Assembly (NCBI GenBank): GCA_965205525.1
Contig: OZ242171.1
Coordinates: forward strand, 1,674,001-1,738,000
Reading direction: 5' to 3'
DNA: 64,000 bases
Source of the DNA: G965205525 sp965205525
GTDB lineage: Bacteria; Pseudomonadota; Gammaproteobacteria; JABABF01
The stretch's first letter is position 1. Every line of letters starts with the position of its first letter. Below are positions 9,121 to 17,499 of the stretch, one piece after another. A program made the translations under genes and the position numbers. A model generated the notes under the pieces. It searched no databases and was not told the origin of the DNA. It saw only the letters and a program-made list of their open reading frames with translations.

Positions 9121-9294
9121 ATCTTATCCAGCTTCTGTTGACAGGGGCTCGGTTTTACTACCTTTCATGTTCCTCACTGGAAAAAGCAAAAAGGCCGATG
9201 TGCACCTGTAATACGGGAAACAGCCTGTATTCCTGTTCTGCAAGAGGGAGAAGCAAGTATTATAGGATACGGACAGTTTCAGCGCAGTGCTGTC

Positions 9295-9675
9295 ATGCAG
9301 CATAAACCCTCCCACTCCAATCTCCTGCTTCGGACCCTGCACGCCTTTGGCTACGCCTGCCGAGGGCTCAGAGCCGCCTGGTCGGCAGAATTTGCTTTTC
9401 GTGTTGAGGTGCTTGTCTGCGCCGTCATGCTGCCTCTCGCCTTCCTGCTCGGCCGCAATCCCCCGGAGCAGCTGCTCTTGGCCGGCAGCTGCCTAGTGGT
9501 GCTGACCTGCGAGCTGCTGAACTCTGCAATAGAGGCAACCGTAGATCGCATTGGCGAGGGACATCATCCCCTAGCGGGGCAGGCCAAGGACATGGGTGCC
9601 GCCGCCGTGCTGCTCAGCCTGCTGCTAGCCGCCCTATGCTGGGGCTGGATACTGCTGAACCGGTTTCTACCCTGA
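9295..9675 (+). CDS. dgkA: Diacylglycerol kinase
   Basis: A 126-residue integral membrane kinase of the DgkA type that recycles diacylglycerol to phosphatidic acid in the inner membrane. The signature ELLNSAIEATVDRIG, holding the catalytic Glu residues, is followed by AGQAKDMGAAAV. Three hydrophobic segments fit the family topology, and length matches E. coli DgkA (122). It is divergent from the phosphatase gene and upstream of rpsT, which has its own promoter. Confidence 0.93.
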   Translation: MQHKPSHSNLLLRTLHAFGYACRGLRAAWSAEFAFRVEVLVCAVMLPLAFLLGRNPPEQLLLAGSCLVVLTCELLNSAIEATVDRIGEGHHPLAGQAKDMGAAAVLLSLLLAALCWGWILLNRFLP

Positions 9676-9703
9676 AAGACCGCATTAGCCCACTGCGAAG
9701 CGA

Positions 9704-9731
9704 TTGACAGCGGCGCACGAATGCCGATAAT
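9704..9731 (+). promoter_or_regulatory. Sigma70-type promoter of rpsT
   Basis: TTGACA (9704-9709), a 16-base spacer, then GATAAT (9726-9731). It lies 34 bases upstream of the rpsT start and after the dgkA stop, so rpsT is transcribed independently. Confidence 0.7.
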
Positions 9732-9765
9732 AGGTTCTCTTTTTTGAGTATTCGGAGAACCATCT

Positions 9766-10047
9766 GTGGCCAATACTCCCCAAGCCCGCAAGCGGGTCCG
9801 CCAAGCGGCAAAGAATCGTGTGCTCAGGGTCGGCCAGCGCGCCGCAGGGCGCACCGTGGTCAAGAAAGCAATTGCCGCTATAGAGAGCGGCAATCGTGAA
9901 GCTGCTGCTGCCACCTACCGAAAAGCCAGCTCCCTGTTGGACCACATTGCCGACAAGGGCACCATCCATAAGAATAAGGCCGCTCGCCATAAGCGGCGAC
10001 TGAACGCCCAACTGCGTGGCATGGAAGAGAAAACAGAACAAAAATAA
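9766..10047 (+). CDS. rpsT: 30S ribosomal protein S20
   Basis: A 93-residue, very basic helical protein. The N-terminus MANTPQARKRVRQAAKNR and the block ADKGTIHKNKAARHKRRL are diagnostic of S20, which binds 16S rRNA during 30S assembly. The start codon is GTG. E. coli rpsT also uses a non-ATG start (TTG), linked there to autogenous control. It is followed by a hairpin and the convergent proB gene. Confidence 0.95.
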   Translation: MANTPQARKRVRQAAKNRVLRVGQRAAGRTVVKKAIAAIESGNREAAAATYRKASSLLDHIADKGTIHKNKAARHKRRLNAQLRGMEEKTEQK

Positions 10048-10058
10048 GGAAGAAATGA

Positions 10059-10075
10059 GGCGCGACAGCTGCGCC
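10059..10075 (-). terminator. Hairpin between rpsT and proB
   Basis: GGCGC (10059-10063) and GCGCC (10071-10075) flank a 7-base loop. Read on the minus strand it is followed by TCATTTCTTCCTTATTTTT, so it could end the obgE-proB transcript; it may also serve rpsT. Confidence 0.45.
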
Positions 10076-10094
10076 ATCCCATAGAATGGACGCA

Positions 10095-11222
10095 CTAAAG
10101 GAGTACCAAGTTGTTCCGATGGATCAGTTCCTCTTCGTCTCGGTACCCCAGCCTTTGTTCTATTTCACCGCTAGTACAGCCCAAGATACGGCGCGTCGCC
10201 GCTGACCCGTAGTTGGCCAGCCCGCGGGCCACTTCAGTGCCAGCGGCATTCAGGCAGGAGACCGTGTCGCCCCGCTCAAATTCTCCGCGCACCTCGGTCA
10301 CACCCACCGGCAATAAGCTGCGCCCTCTCTCGCAAAGAGCGGTCACCGCGCCGTCATCCAGCACCAGCACACCGCCAGGCTGCAAGCCGATCAGCCAATT
10401 CTTGCGCGCCGCGCGGACAGGATACTCATTCTTGAGCAAGGTGCCTACCGCCTCTCCAGACGCGATGTGATGCAGAACTTCTGGCATACCGCCGTCTACG
10501 ATAATCGTATCTGCCCCTGAGCGGGATGCCTGCTCCGCCGCCTGCAACTTGGTGATCATGCCCCCGCGGCCCAGCTCCCCGGCACTGCCGGCGGCGACCT
10601 GCCGCAGGCGGGGATCCCGCACGTCTGCCTCCTGGATCAGCTTGGCTTCCGGGTTGCGCCTGGGATCCTCTTCGCACAGCCCGATCTGGTCTGTGAGAAT
10701 TACCAGCAGATCCGCATCTAGCAGATTGACGACTTGGCCTGCAAGTGTGTCATTGTCCCCGAGACGGATCTCTTCTGTGGCCACGGTGTCATTTTCGTTG
10801 ATGATTGGGATCACCCCTAGGGATAGCAATGCGTGCAGGGCGGCACGCGCATTGAGATAACGCTCTCGCGACTGTATATCGTCGCGGCTGAGAAGCACTT
10901 GGGCGGCGAGGCGGCCTGCTTTGCTGAAGGCCTCCTCCCAGCAGCGGATCAGACCGCTCTGTCCAACCGCCGCCGCCGCCTGCAGACGGGCGATCTCGCG
11001 GGGACGGCTGCTCCAATTGAGGCGGACGAGCCCCTCTGCCACGGCACCCGAAGATACCAGAGTTATGCTGCGCTCCTCCGTCGCCAGCTGCGCCACCTGA
11101 CGGGCCCATCCCGCCATCGCCTGCTGATGCAGGCTGCTGCCGTTTCCCGTCAACAGCGCACTGCCGATCTTCACCACCCAGCTCTTGCTGTCGCTGATTC
11201 TTTCGCGCTCCGTTCTCGCCAC
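10095..11222 (-). CDS. proB: Glutamate 5-kinase
   Basis: A 375-residue enzyme for the first step of proline synthesis, ATP-dependent phosphorylation of glutamate. The N-terminal amino-acid kinase domain starts WVVKIGSALLTGNG and contains LVSSGAVAEG, IPIINENDTVA and GRGGMITKLQAA. A C-terminal PUA domain (about 285-365) includes GVTEVRGEFERGD and EVARGLANYGS. Domain order and length match E. coli ProB (367). It begins 5 bases after the obgE stop and is co-transcribed with rplU-rpmA-obgE. Confidence 0.95.
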   Translation of the reverse strand: MARTERERISDSKSWVVKIGSALLTGNGSSLHQQAMAGWARQVAQLATEERSITLVSSGAVAEGLVRLNWSSRPREIARLQAAAAVGQSGLIRCWEEAFSKAGRLAAQVLLSRDDIQSRERYLNARAALHALLSLGVIPIINENDTVATEEIRLGDNDTLAGQVVNLLDADLLVILTDQIGLCEEDPRRNPEAKLIQEADVRDPRLRQVAAGSAGELGRGGMITKLQAAEQASRSGADTIIVDGGMPEVLHHIASGEAVGTLLKNEYPVRAARKNWLIGLQPGGVLVLDDGAVTALCERGRSLLPVGVTEVRGEFERGDTVSCLNAAGTEVARGLANYGSAATRRILGCTSGEIEQRLGYRDEEELIHRNNLVLL

Positions 11223-11227
11223 TTTAC

Positions 11228-12400
11228 TCAGCCCCGGTAAACAATTTCCACTTGATCATCCGCTTTCCGCTTCTCCTCTGCACCCACCTCGATCTGCCCC
11301 CTCCGCAGCTCAGCAGTAGAAGCCGATTCCTCGTGCAGGCGACGCTGTATCTCTCGCTCTTGCCGGCCCGACTCTGCATCCTCCGCTTCCCGTGCGTGAA
11401 GATCTTCCAAGTATTCCATCACCCGGCCGCAGAGTTTCTTCAAGCCCTGGCGGCGCAACGCGGAAATAGCAAAAACCCTGCTGACACCGGGCAGGCGGCA
11501 GAGACCATCCATCTGGTTCTGGCACTCCTCCTCGCTTTGCAGATCGATCTTGTTCAGCACCAGCCAGCGTTCGCGACTTGCCAGCAGAGGGCTGAAGGCC
11601 GCCAGTTCTTCTGCCAGTTTCTGCGCCGCCTCCGCCGGCTGACAGCCGTCCGGCGGCATTGCATCCACCAAGTGCAGAAGCAGGCGGGTCCGGCCCAGAT
11701 GCTTGAGAAAGCGGGTGCCGAGACCGACTCCCTGTGCGGCACCCGGCAGCAGGCCGGGAATATCGGCGACGACAAAACTCCTCTCGGCCTCCAGCCGCAC
11801 CACGCCGAGACCCGGGTATAGGGTGGTGAAGGGATAATCCGCCACCTTCGGGTGCGCATGGGACACTGCACCCAGCAGGGAAGATTTGCCGGCGTTGGGC
11901 AGACCGAGCAGGCCCACATCTGCCAAAAGACTCATCTCCAAACGCAGGTCGCGCTCCTCTCCCGGAACTCCGTCCGTAGTCTGTCTGGGTATGCGATTTG
12001 TGCTGGACTTGAAGCGTGTATTGCCGAGGCCGCCCCGTCCTCCCCGGGCCACCATCAGACGGGCATCCGGGCGGTCTAGGTCTCCCAGCACCTCACCAGT
12101 GTGGGTATCAAAAATGACTGTGCCTACCGGCACCGTCAGCTCCAAGTCCTGGCCACTCGCGCCATGGCGGTTTTTGCCGGCACCGGCACGACCGGATGTC
12201 GCCGTAAAGATCCTGCGATAGCGATAATCCACGAGGGTGTTGATGGATGTGAGCGCGCGAAAAAAGATGCTGCCGCCAGCCCCCCCATCGCCTCCGTCGG
12301 GACCGCCCCGGGGGCGGCTGCGCTCTCGCAGGAAGCTGAGACAGCCGTTGCCGCCGCTCCCGGCGACCACATGAATGCTGACTTCATCCACGAATTTCAT
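11228..12400 (-). CDS. obgE: Obg-family GTPase, ribosome assembly
   Basis: A 390-residue GTPase that acts in 50S maturation and stress control. The glycine-rich Obg domain covers about residues 1-158 (KFVDEVSIHVVAGSGGNGC, GGPDGGDGGAGG). The G domain follows with G1 GLPNAGKS (166-173), G3 DIPGLL and G4 NKID. The C-terminus ends in a charged Glu/Arg-rich extension. Gene order rplU-rpmA-obgE-proB is a conserved proteobacterial arrangement. Confidence 0.96.
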   Translation of the reverse strand: MKFVDEVSIHVVAGSGGNGCLSFLRERSRPRGGPDGGDGGAGGSIFFRALTSINTLVDYRYRRIFTATSGRAGAGKNRHGASGQDLELTVPVGTVIFDTHTGEVLGDLDRPDARLMVARGGRGGLGNTRFKSSTNRIPRQTTDGVPGEERDLRLEMSLLADVGLLGLPNAGKSSLLGAVSHAHPKVADYPFTTLYPGLGVVRLEAERSFVVADIPGLLPGAAQGVGLGTRFLKHLGRTRLLLHLVDAMPPDGCQPAEAAQKLAEELAAFSPLLASRERWLVLNKIDLQSEEECQNQMDGLCRLPGVSRVFAISALRRQGLKKLCGRVMEYLEDLHAREAEDAESGRQEREIQRRLHEESASTAELRRGQIEVGAEEKRKADDQVEIVYRG

Positions 12401-12489
12401 TGGACAAACTCCGCCGCAAAAACGGCGGTCTCAAGAAAAGCAAAAACTGCGACGCCACAGCCCCGGGAGGGGTGCCCGTCGCCCCCGAA

Positions 12490-12759
12490 TCAGGTTGCGG
12501 GCGCCAAGGACACCACGCTGACAACACGGCGGCTGCGAGGTCCCTTGACGGCAAAACGCACCTCTCCATCAATCAGCGCATACAGCGTGTAATCCCGGCC
12601 ACAGCCGACATTCTCGCCGGCATGAAACCGAGTGCCGCGCTGGCGGACGATGATATTGCCCGCCCGTACATGCTGACTGCCAAACAGTTTTACACCGAGG
12701 CGCTTGGATTCAGAATCCCGACCGTTGCGTGTGCTGCCGCCTGCTTTCTTATGTGCCAT
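12490..12759 (-). CDS. rpmA: 50S ribosomal protein L27
   Basis: An 89-residue L27. The N-terminus MAHKKAGGSTRNGRDSES is diagnostic; it reaches the peptidyl-transferase centre. The core QHVRAGNIIVRQRGTRFHAG follows. It lies 21 bases after rplU in the same transcript. Confidence 0.97.
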   Translation of the reverse strand: MAHKKAGGSTRNGRDSESKRLGVKLFGSQHVRAGNIIVRQRGTRFHAGENVGCGRDYTLYALIDGEVRFAVKGPRSRRVVSVVSLAPAT

Positions 12760-12780
12760 TGCAGAATCTCCTGTATCCTG

Positions 12781-13095
12781 TCAGCCAGCCTTGATGGCTG
12801 TCACTTTCACTTCTGTATAGTCTTGGCGGTGGCCCTGTCGACGACGATACTTTTTGCGCCGCTTGAACTTAACCACATCTATTTTCGGCCCGCGACCATG
12901 GACCAGCACATCGGCACTCACCTGGCCACCTTCCACAAGAGGGATCCCCACCTTCACTTCTGTGCCCTCTCCCACCAGCAGCACCCGGTCAAAACTCACG
13001 CTCTCCCCTACCGGGACATCCAGCTTCTCCAGCCGCAAAGTCTCCCCCTCACACACCCGGTGTTGCTTGCCGCCACTTTCAATTACTGCATACAT
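12781..13095 (-). CDS. rplU: 50S ribosomal protein L21
   Basis: A 104-residue L21 that binds 23S rRNA. It begins MYAVIESGGKQHRV and ends with the family motif KKYRRRQGHRQDYTEVKV. It is the first gene of the rplU-rpmA-obgE-proB operon. Confidence 0.97.
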   Translation of the reverse strand: MYAVIESGGKQHRVCEGETLRLEKLDVPVGESVSFDRVLLVGEGTEVKVGIPLVEGGQVSADVLVHGRGPKIDVVKFKRRKKYRRRQGHRQDYTEVKVTAIKAG

Positions 13096-13420
13096 CAGAT
13101 TCGCCTCTCACCCGCCCTCTGCCACAGGTGCAGGGGGGCGTATTTTACACTATTTAGACCATCCTCTCTTTAGCCCCAAGAGCCCCTCGGGCTGATGTGG
13201 GCATATACCGCTATATTATTAATGCGTATTATTTCCGCGGACAACCGTGAGCATCTTGCCTGCGAACTTATAAATCAATCAATCAAACTGCATTTGATTC
13301 CGAATAATTTCAGTGTCAAGCCGGAGTACCAATGACTGCGCGATAAAAATATCCGCACCGTACCGGGGGCGGAGCACATGCAATTCAGTGGGTTTTGTAG
13401 CGGGGCCGTTCGGGTAAGTC
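13096..13420. other. Non-coding stretch upstream of rplU
   Basis: No convincing gene. The rplU-proximal part is its leader; on the minus strand a TAAAAT box sits about 50 bases upstream of the start, without a clear -35. A short hairpin AGCCC-CTC-GGGCT lies at 13181-13193. The rest is AT-rich sequence up to the 3' end of the tRNA-Arg gene. Confidence 0.5.
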
Positions 13421-13497
<77 letters not shown>

Positions 13498-13649
13498 GTA
13501 TGCGTTATAACAACCCTACTTCTATTTTCCTGCGAATTAATGATGCACGAAATCGTCTCCGGTAACCACTCTGTCCGTCTCATAGGTATATTTCCGGCCT
13601 ATGAAAACCGGATAGTTTATTTGTGCTCTACAATTTTTCCTGAAAATAC

Positions 13650-13678
13650 TTGACACTGCTTTCCGATATATTCATAAT
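13650..13678 (+). promoter_or_regulatory. Sigma70-type promoter of katG
   Basis: TTGACA (13650-13655), a 17-base spacer and CATAAT (13673-13678) lie about 57 bases upstream of the katG start. No peroxide-regulator operator was confidently recognised. Confidence 0.55.
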
Positions 13679-13735
13679 AATCGGAGGCGCGTCCTTGGGG
13701 AGTCTGGACACTGGAACAGAAAAGGTGAAAAACTC

Positions 13736-15967
13736 ATGACAAAAAACGTGAAACTCATGGCCGATACAGCCAATGCAAGCGAAAGCCGGTGCCCGGTGAT
13801 GGGCGGCCATCGTTTGCCCACTTCGAACGCCGCCGTGTCGAATCAACAATGGTGGCCAAACCAGCTCAACCTGAAGATGCTTCATCAGAATCCTGATGCC
13901 GGCAATCCGGTGGGCCGGGATTTCAACTATGCTGAAGCATTCAAGAAGCTCGATCTTGATGCCGTCAAGCAGGACCTTTATGCGCTGATGACGGATTCGC
14001 AGGATTGGTGGCCGGCCGACTACGGTCATTACGGCCCCTTTTTCATCCGAATGGCCTGGCACAGCGCCGGCACCTACCGCACCTCGGACGGCCGTGGTGG
14101 CGGCGGAACCGGCGCCCAGCGGTTCGCGCCTATCAACAGTTGGCCCGACAATGGCAACCTGGACAAGGCGCGGAGGCTGCTTTGGCCGATCAAGCAGAAA
14201 TACGGCAGGCAGATTTCCTGGGCCGATCTGATGATCCTGGCCGGAAACTGCGCGCTGGAATCGATGAGCTTCAAGACCTTTGGTTTTGCCGGTGGCCGCG
14301 AAGACATCTGGGAACCGGAAGAGGACATCTACTGGGGTCCCGAAAGCGAATGGCTCGGCGACGAGCGTTATGCCGGCGACCGGGAACTGGAAAGCCCTCT
14401 TGGCGCCGTACAGATGGGGCTGATCTACGTCAATCCGGAAGGCCCGAACGGCAACCCGGATCCCGTCGCCTCCGGTCGGGACATTCGCGAAACCTTCGCG
14501 CGCATGGCGATGAACGACGAGGAGACTGTCGCACTGGTCGCCGGTGGTCACACTTTTGGGAAGGCGCATGGTGCGGGCGACCCGGAACAGGTCGGTCCCG
14601 AGCCCGAAGGGGCTGAGATTGAGTTGCAGGGCCTGGGCTGGAAAAGCAGTTTCGGCCACGGCAAGGGCAGTCACGCAATCACCAGCGGGATCGAAGGCGC
14701 CTGGACCCCCACGCCGACGAAATGGGACACCAGCTACTTCGACACATTGTTCGCCTACGAGTGGGAACTAACGCAGAGCCCGGCCGGAGCGCATCAATGG
14801 ATCCCCAGGGATGGCGCCGCCGCGGACGCCGTGCCGGATGCCCACGATTCCTCCAAACGCCACGCTCCGATCATGACGACGGCGGACATGGCAATGCGGA
14901 TGGATCCTATCTACGAGCCCATTTCGCGCCGTTTCCATCAGCATCCGGAAGAGTTAGAGGATGCGTTTGCCCGCGCCTGGTTCAAGCTTATACACCGCGA
15001 CATGGGCCCGCGCACCCGCTATCTGGGCAAGGACGTCCCGTCGGAAGAACTGTTATGGCAGGATCCGATCCCGGCTGTCGATCATGACCTGATCGACGAT
15101 ACCGACATCGCCGCGCTCAAGGCCAAAATCCTCGAGTCCGGTGTATCGATCGCCCGGCTTGTTTCGACTGCATGGGCATCGGCATCCACCTACCGAGGCT
15201 CCGACATGCGCGGTGGCGCCAACGGTGCGCGCATCCGTCTCGCGCCTGCGGAAGACTGGGAAGTCAACGAACCGACCAAGCTGGCGAACGTGCTCGCGGC
15301 TTTGGAGAGCATCCAGAACGAGTTCAACGGCTCGCAGTCGGGCGGCAAGAAGGTTTCACTTGCTGATCTGATCGTCCTCGGCGGCTGTGCCGCGATCGAG
15401 GTTGCGGCGAAAAAGGCCGGTCAGGATATAACCGTCCCGTTCACGCCCGGCCGTATGGATGCATCGCAGGAGCAGACCGATGTCGAATCCTACGCTATGC
15501 TTGAACCCATTGCCGATGGCTTCCGCAATTACCAGAAAGCCAGATACACCGTTTCGGCCGAGGAGCTATTGGTTGACCGGGCGCAGTTACTGACGCTGAC
15601 GGCGCCGGAGATGACGGTTCTGGTAGGCGGTCTGCGAGTGCTGGGGGCGAATTTCGGTGGCTCCCAACACGGCGTCTTCACCCAACAGACGGAGACGTTG
15701 AGCAATGATTTCTTCGTCAACCTGCTCGACTTGAGCATAATGTGGCAGGCGGCCGAGGACGATGACCAGGTATTTGAGGGCCGTGACCGGGCAAGCGGTG
15801 AGTTGAAGTGGACCGGGACCCGTGTCGATCTGATCTTTGGTTCGCACTCCCAGCTTAGGGCGATTGCCGAAGTCTATGGAGTCGCAGATTCGCTGGAGCA
15901 TTTCATAAAGGACTTCGTGGCGGCGTGGAACAAGATCATGAACGCTGACCGTTTCGACCTTAGTTGA
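13736..15967 (+). CDS. katG: Catalase-peroxidase
   Basis: A 743-residue bifunctional heme enzyme that removes hydrogen peroxide. The distal heme pocket is R105, W108, H109 (IRMAWHSAGTYR). The proximal His is H272 (GGHTFGKAHG). The M257-Y231-W108 crosslink needed for catalase activity is present. Both the active N-terminal and the degenerate C-terminal peroxidase halves are intact. ATG at 13736 follows AAGGTG; ATG at 13757 is an alternative. Base use differs from neighbours: no CTAG in 2.2 kb, while flanking genes have many. It separates rplU from ispB, so recent acquisition is likely. Confidence 0.97.
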   Translation: MTKNVKLMADTANASESRCPVMGGHRLPTSNAAVSNQQWWPNQLNLKMLHQNPDAGNPVGRDFNYAEAFKKLDLDAVKQDLYALMTDSQDWWPADYGHYGPFFIRMAWHSAGTYRTSDGRGGGGTGAQRFAPINSWPDNGNLDKARRLLWPIKQKYGRQISWADLMILAGNCALESMSFKTFGFAGGREDIWEPEEDIYWGPESEWLGDERYAGDRELESPLGAVQMGLIYVNPEGPNGNPDPVASGRDIRETFARMAMNDEETVALVAGGHTFGKAHGAGDPEQVGPEPEGAEIELQGLGWKSSFGHGKGSHAITSGIEGAWTPTPTKWDTSYFDTLFAYEWELTQSPAGAHQWIPRDGAAADAVPDAHDSSKRHAPIMTTADMAMRMDPIYEPISRRFHQHPEELEDAFARAWFKLIHRDMGPRTRYLGKDVPSEELLWQDPIPAVDHDLIDDTDIAALKAKILESGVSIARLVSTAWASASTYRGSDMRGGANGARIRLAPAEDWEVNEPTKLANVLAALESIQNEFNGSQSGGKKVSLADLIVLGGCAAIEVAAKKAGQDITVPFTPGRMDASQEQTDVESYAMLEPIADGFRNYQKARYTVSAEELLVDRAQLLTLTAPEMTVLVGGLRVLGANFGGSQHGVFTQQTETLSNDFFVNLLDLSIMWQAAEDDDQVFEGRDRASGELKWTGTRVDLIFGSHSQLRAIAEVYGVADSLEHFIKDFVAAWNKIMNADRFDLS

Positions 15968-15971
15968 CGAC

Positions 15972-15995
15972 AGCCGGTAATTCTCATTGCCGGCT
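15972..15995 (+). terminator. Possible katG terminator hairpin
   Basis: AGCCGG (15972-15977) and CCGGCT (15990-15995) form a 6-bp stem with a 12-base loop, followed by AAAATTTAG. It begins 5 bases after the katG stop. The T run is weak. Confidence 0.4.
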
Positions 15996-16175
15996 AAAAT
16001 TTAGCTTAGGGGATCCCCAAGCGGGGTGAAATCTGAGTAAAGTTGCTGTGTGGAACGGTTTCTTTTGGTTTGGATCATGCCTCCAATTATCTGGATAGGT
16101 TCCGAGTGAACAATCTATAGAGAGATCACAGCTAGCGATATAATCACTCATTTGCAAAACCGGAGAGGAGCAATC

Positions 16176-16253
16176 ATGCAAGGCATCAACAAATCCGCCG
16201 CCGCGCTGACGAATACCGGTTCCCGCCTGTCTGACTGCAAGGCCGATGTGTAA
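16176..16253 (+). other. Short open frame (25 codons) with strong ribosome site
   Basis: ATG at 16176 follows CGGAGAGGAGCAATC, a strong Shine-Dalgarno at proper spacing. The frame encodes MQGINKSAAALTNTGSRLSD followed by CKADV and stops. I do not recognise the peptide. It may be a small protein, a leader peptide, or the truncated 5' end of a gene lost when the katG region was rearranged. Confidence 0.3.
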
Positions 16254-16475
16254 CTCCTCCATCAATTCTCAACGAATCACCTGCTGCGAGATTGAGACGC
16301 TTTCACAGCTAATAAACCACCGGACAAATGCGAGCACCCCTGCCACCACGGACTGCGCCTAGCGTACTTTCGCCAATTATCCCGCCCCGTATCCGGACAC
16401 AAGCTCCCAGCTGCAGACTAGGGGAAATTCGGTGCCTGTACTACGCCGTACCTAGAGAAGCGGGCACTGAAGGCA

Positions 16476-17489
16476 ATGAATGAGCCCACCCTCGGAGCCA
16501 GTCACTCCTCCGACCCGATGGAAGCCATCCGCATGCCGGTCATGCGGGAACTGGCAGCGGTAGAGCACCTCCTCGCCGAGCAGCTGACATCCCACGTAGA
16601 GCTCGCCGAGACCATCGGCAAGCATATCGTAGGCGCTGGAGGCAAACGCTTGCGCCCCCTGACAGCACTCTTAGCCGCCGGGGCCTGCGCCGGCAGCAAC
16701 AAGCGTCATATCCCCTTGGCTGCAGCCTTGGAATTCCTGCATACCGCAACTCTTCTTCACGACGACGTGGTGGACCTCTCCAACCAGCGCCGGGGCCAAA
16801 ATACCGCCAACGCTACCTGGGGCAACTCCGCCAGTGTGCTGGTGGGAGATTTCCTGTACTCTCGCTCTTTTCAGCTGCTGATGAACACCGAGAATCTCCA
16901 AGTGCTGGACTGCGTGGCGAATGCCAGTGCGAAACTGGCGGAGGGCGAAGTACACCAGCTGGCCCAGGCCGGGAATCTGGACTTGAACGAAGAGGAATAC
17001 ACAGAGATTATTACCGCTAAAACTGGCACCCTGTTTGAGGCGGCAACCAAGAGCAGTGCCATCCTTGCAGGCGCAGATGACACGCGGATTCACTGCATGA
17101 CCCAATACGGACGCAACTTAGGTATCGCTTTTCAAATGGTGGACGATATCTTGGATTATCAGGGCACACCGGCCCGTACCGGCAAGAATGCCGGCGCTGA
17201 TCTGAATGAGAAAAAAATGACCCTGCCCCTTATCTATGCGATGCGTCAGGCCGGCAGTCAAGATACGCAAACCATCCGCGAGACACTGAGCGTAAAAACT
17301 CCCGAAGATGTGGATCTGCTGGGGAAAGTCAGGGAAATCCTAGAAAGCTGTGATGCCATGGAATACACCATGCAGCAGGCCCGCAAACATCGGGACCTGG
17401 CCCGGGAAGCATTGGATTCACTGTCGCCATCGCCCTTTCAGGCTGCCTTAGCAAAACTGGCCGACCTGGCTGTGAACCGCTCCGCCTGA
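16476..17489 (+). CDS. ispB: Polyprenyl (octaprenyl) diphosphate synthase
   Basis: A 337-residue trans-prenyltransferase making the quinone side chain. The first Asp-rich motif is DDVVD (residues 96-100), the second DDILD (223-227), and GGKRLRP (55-61) binds isopentenyl diphosphate. Chain length (often 8 or 9 units) cannot be set from sequence alone. In most relatives ispB is directly divergent from rplU; here tRNA-Arg and katG lie between. pgi starts 10 bases downstream. Confidence 0.93.
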   Translation: MNEPTLGASHSSDPMEAIRMPVMRELAAVEHLLAEQLTSHVELAETIGKHIVGAGGKRLRPLTALLAAGACAGSNKRHIPLAAALEFLHTATLLHDDVVDLSNQRRGQNTANATWGNSASVLVGDFLYSRSFQLLMNTENLQVLDCVANASAKLAEGEVHQLAQAGNLDLNEEEYTEIITAKTGTLFEAATKSSAILAGADDTRIHCMTQYGRNLGIAFQMVDDILDYQGTPARTGKNAGADLNEKKMTLPLIYAMRQAGSQDTQTIRETLSVKTPEDVDLLGKVREILESCDAMEYTMQQARKHRDLAREALDSLSPSPFQAALAKLADLAVNRSA

Positions 17490-17499
17490 GTATGCTGTC

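Larger units (their letters stand above)
15968..16475. other. Intergenic region between katG and ispB
   Basis: About 500 bases without a recognisable gene. It holds the katG hairpin, a near-perfect palindrome CTTAGGGGATCCCCAAG at 16005-16021, a 25-codon open frame with a good ribosome site at 16176, and the ispB leader. No insertion-sequence ends or tRNA fragment were seen. Confidence 0.6.

Noticed and set aside
13628..14674. Long open frame (348 codons) antisense to katG
   Set aside because: It mirrors katG codon structure in a high-GC gene, has no recognisable motifs and lies over essential katG residues.
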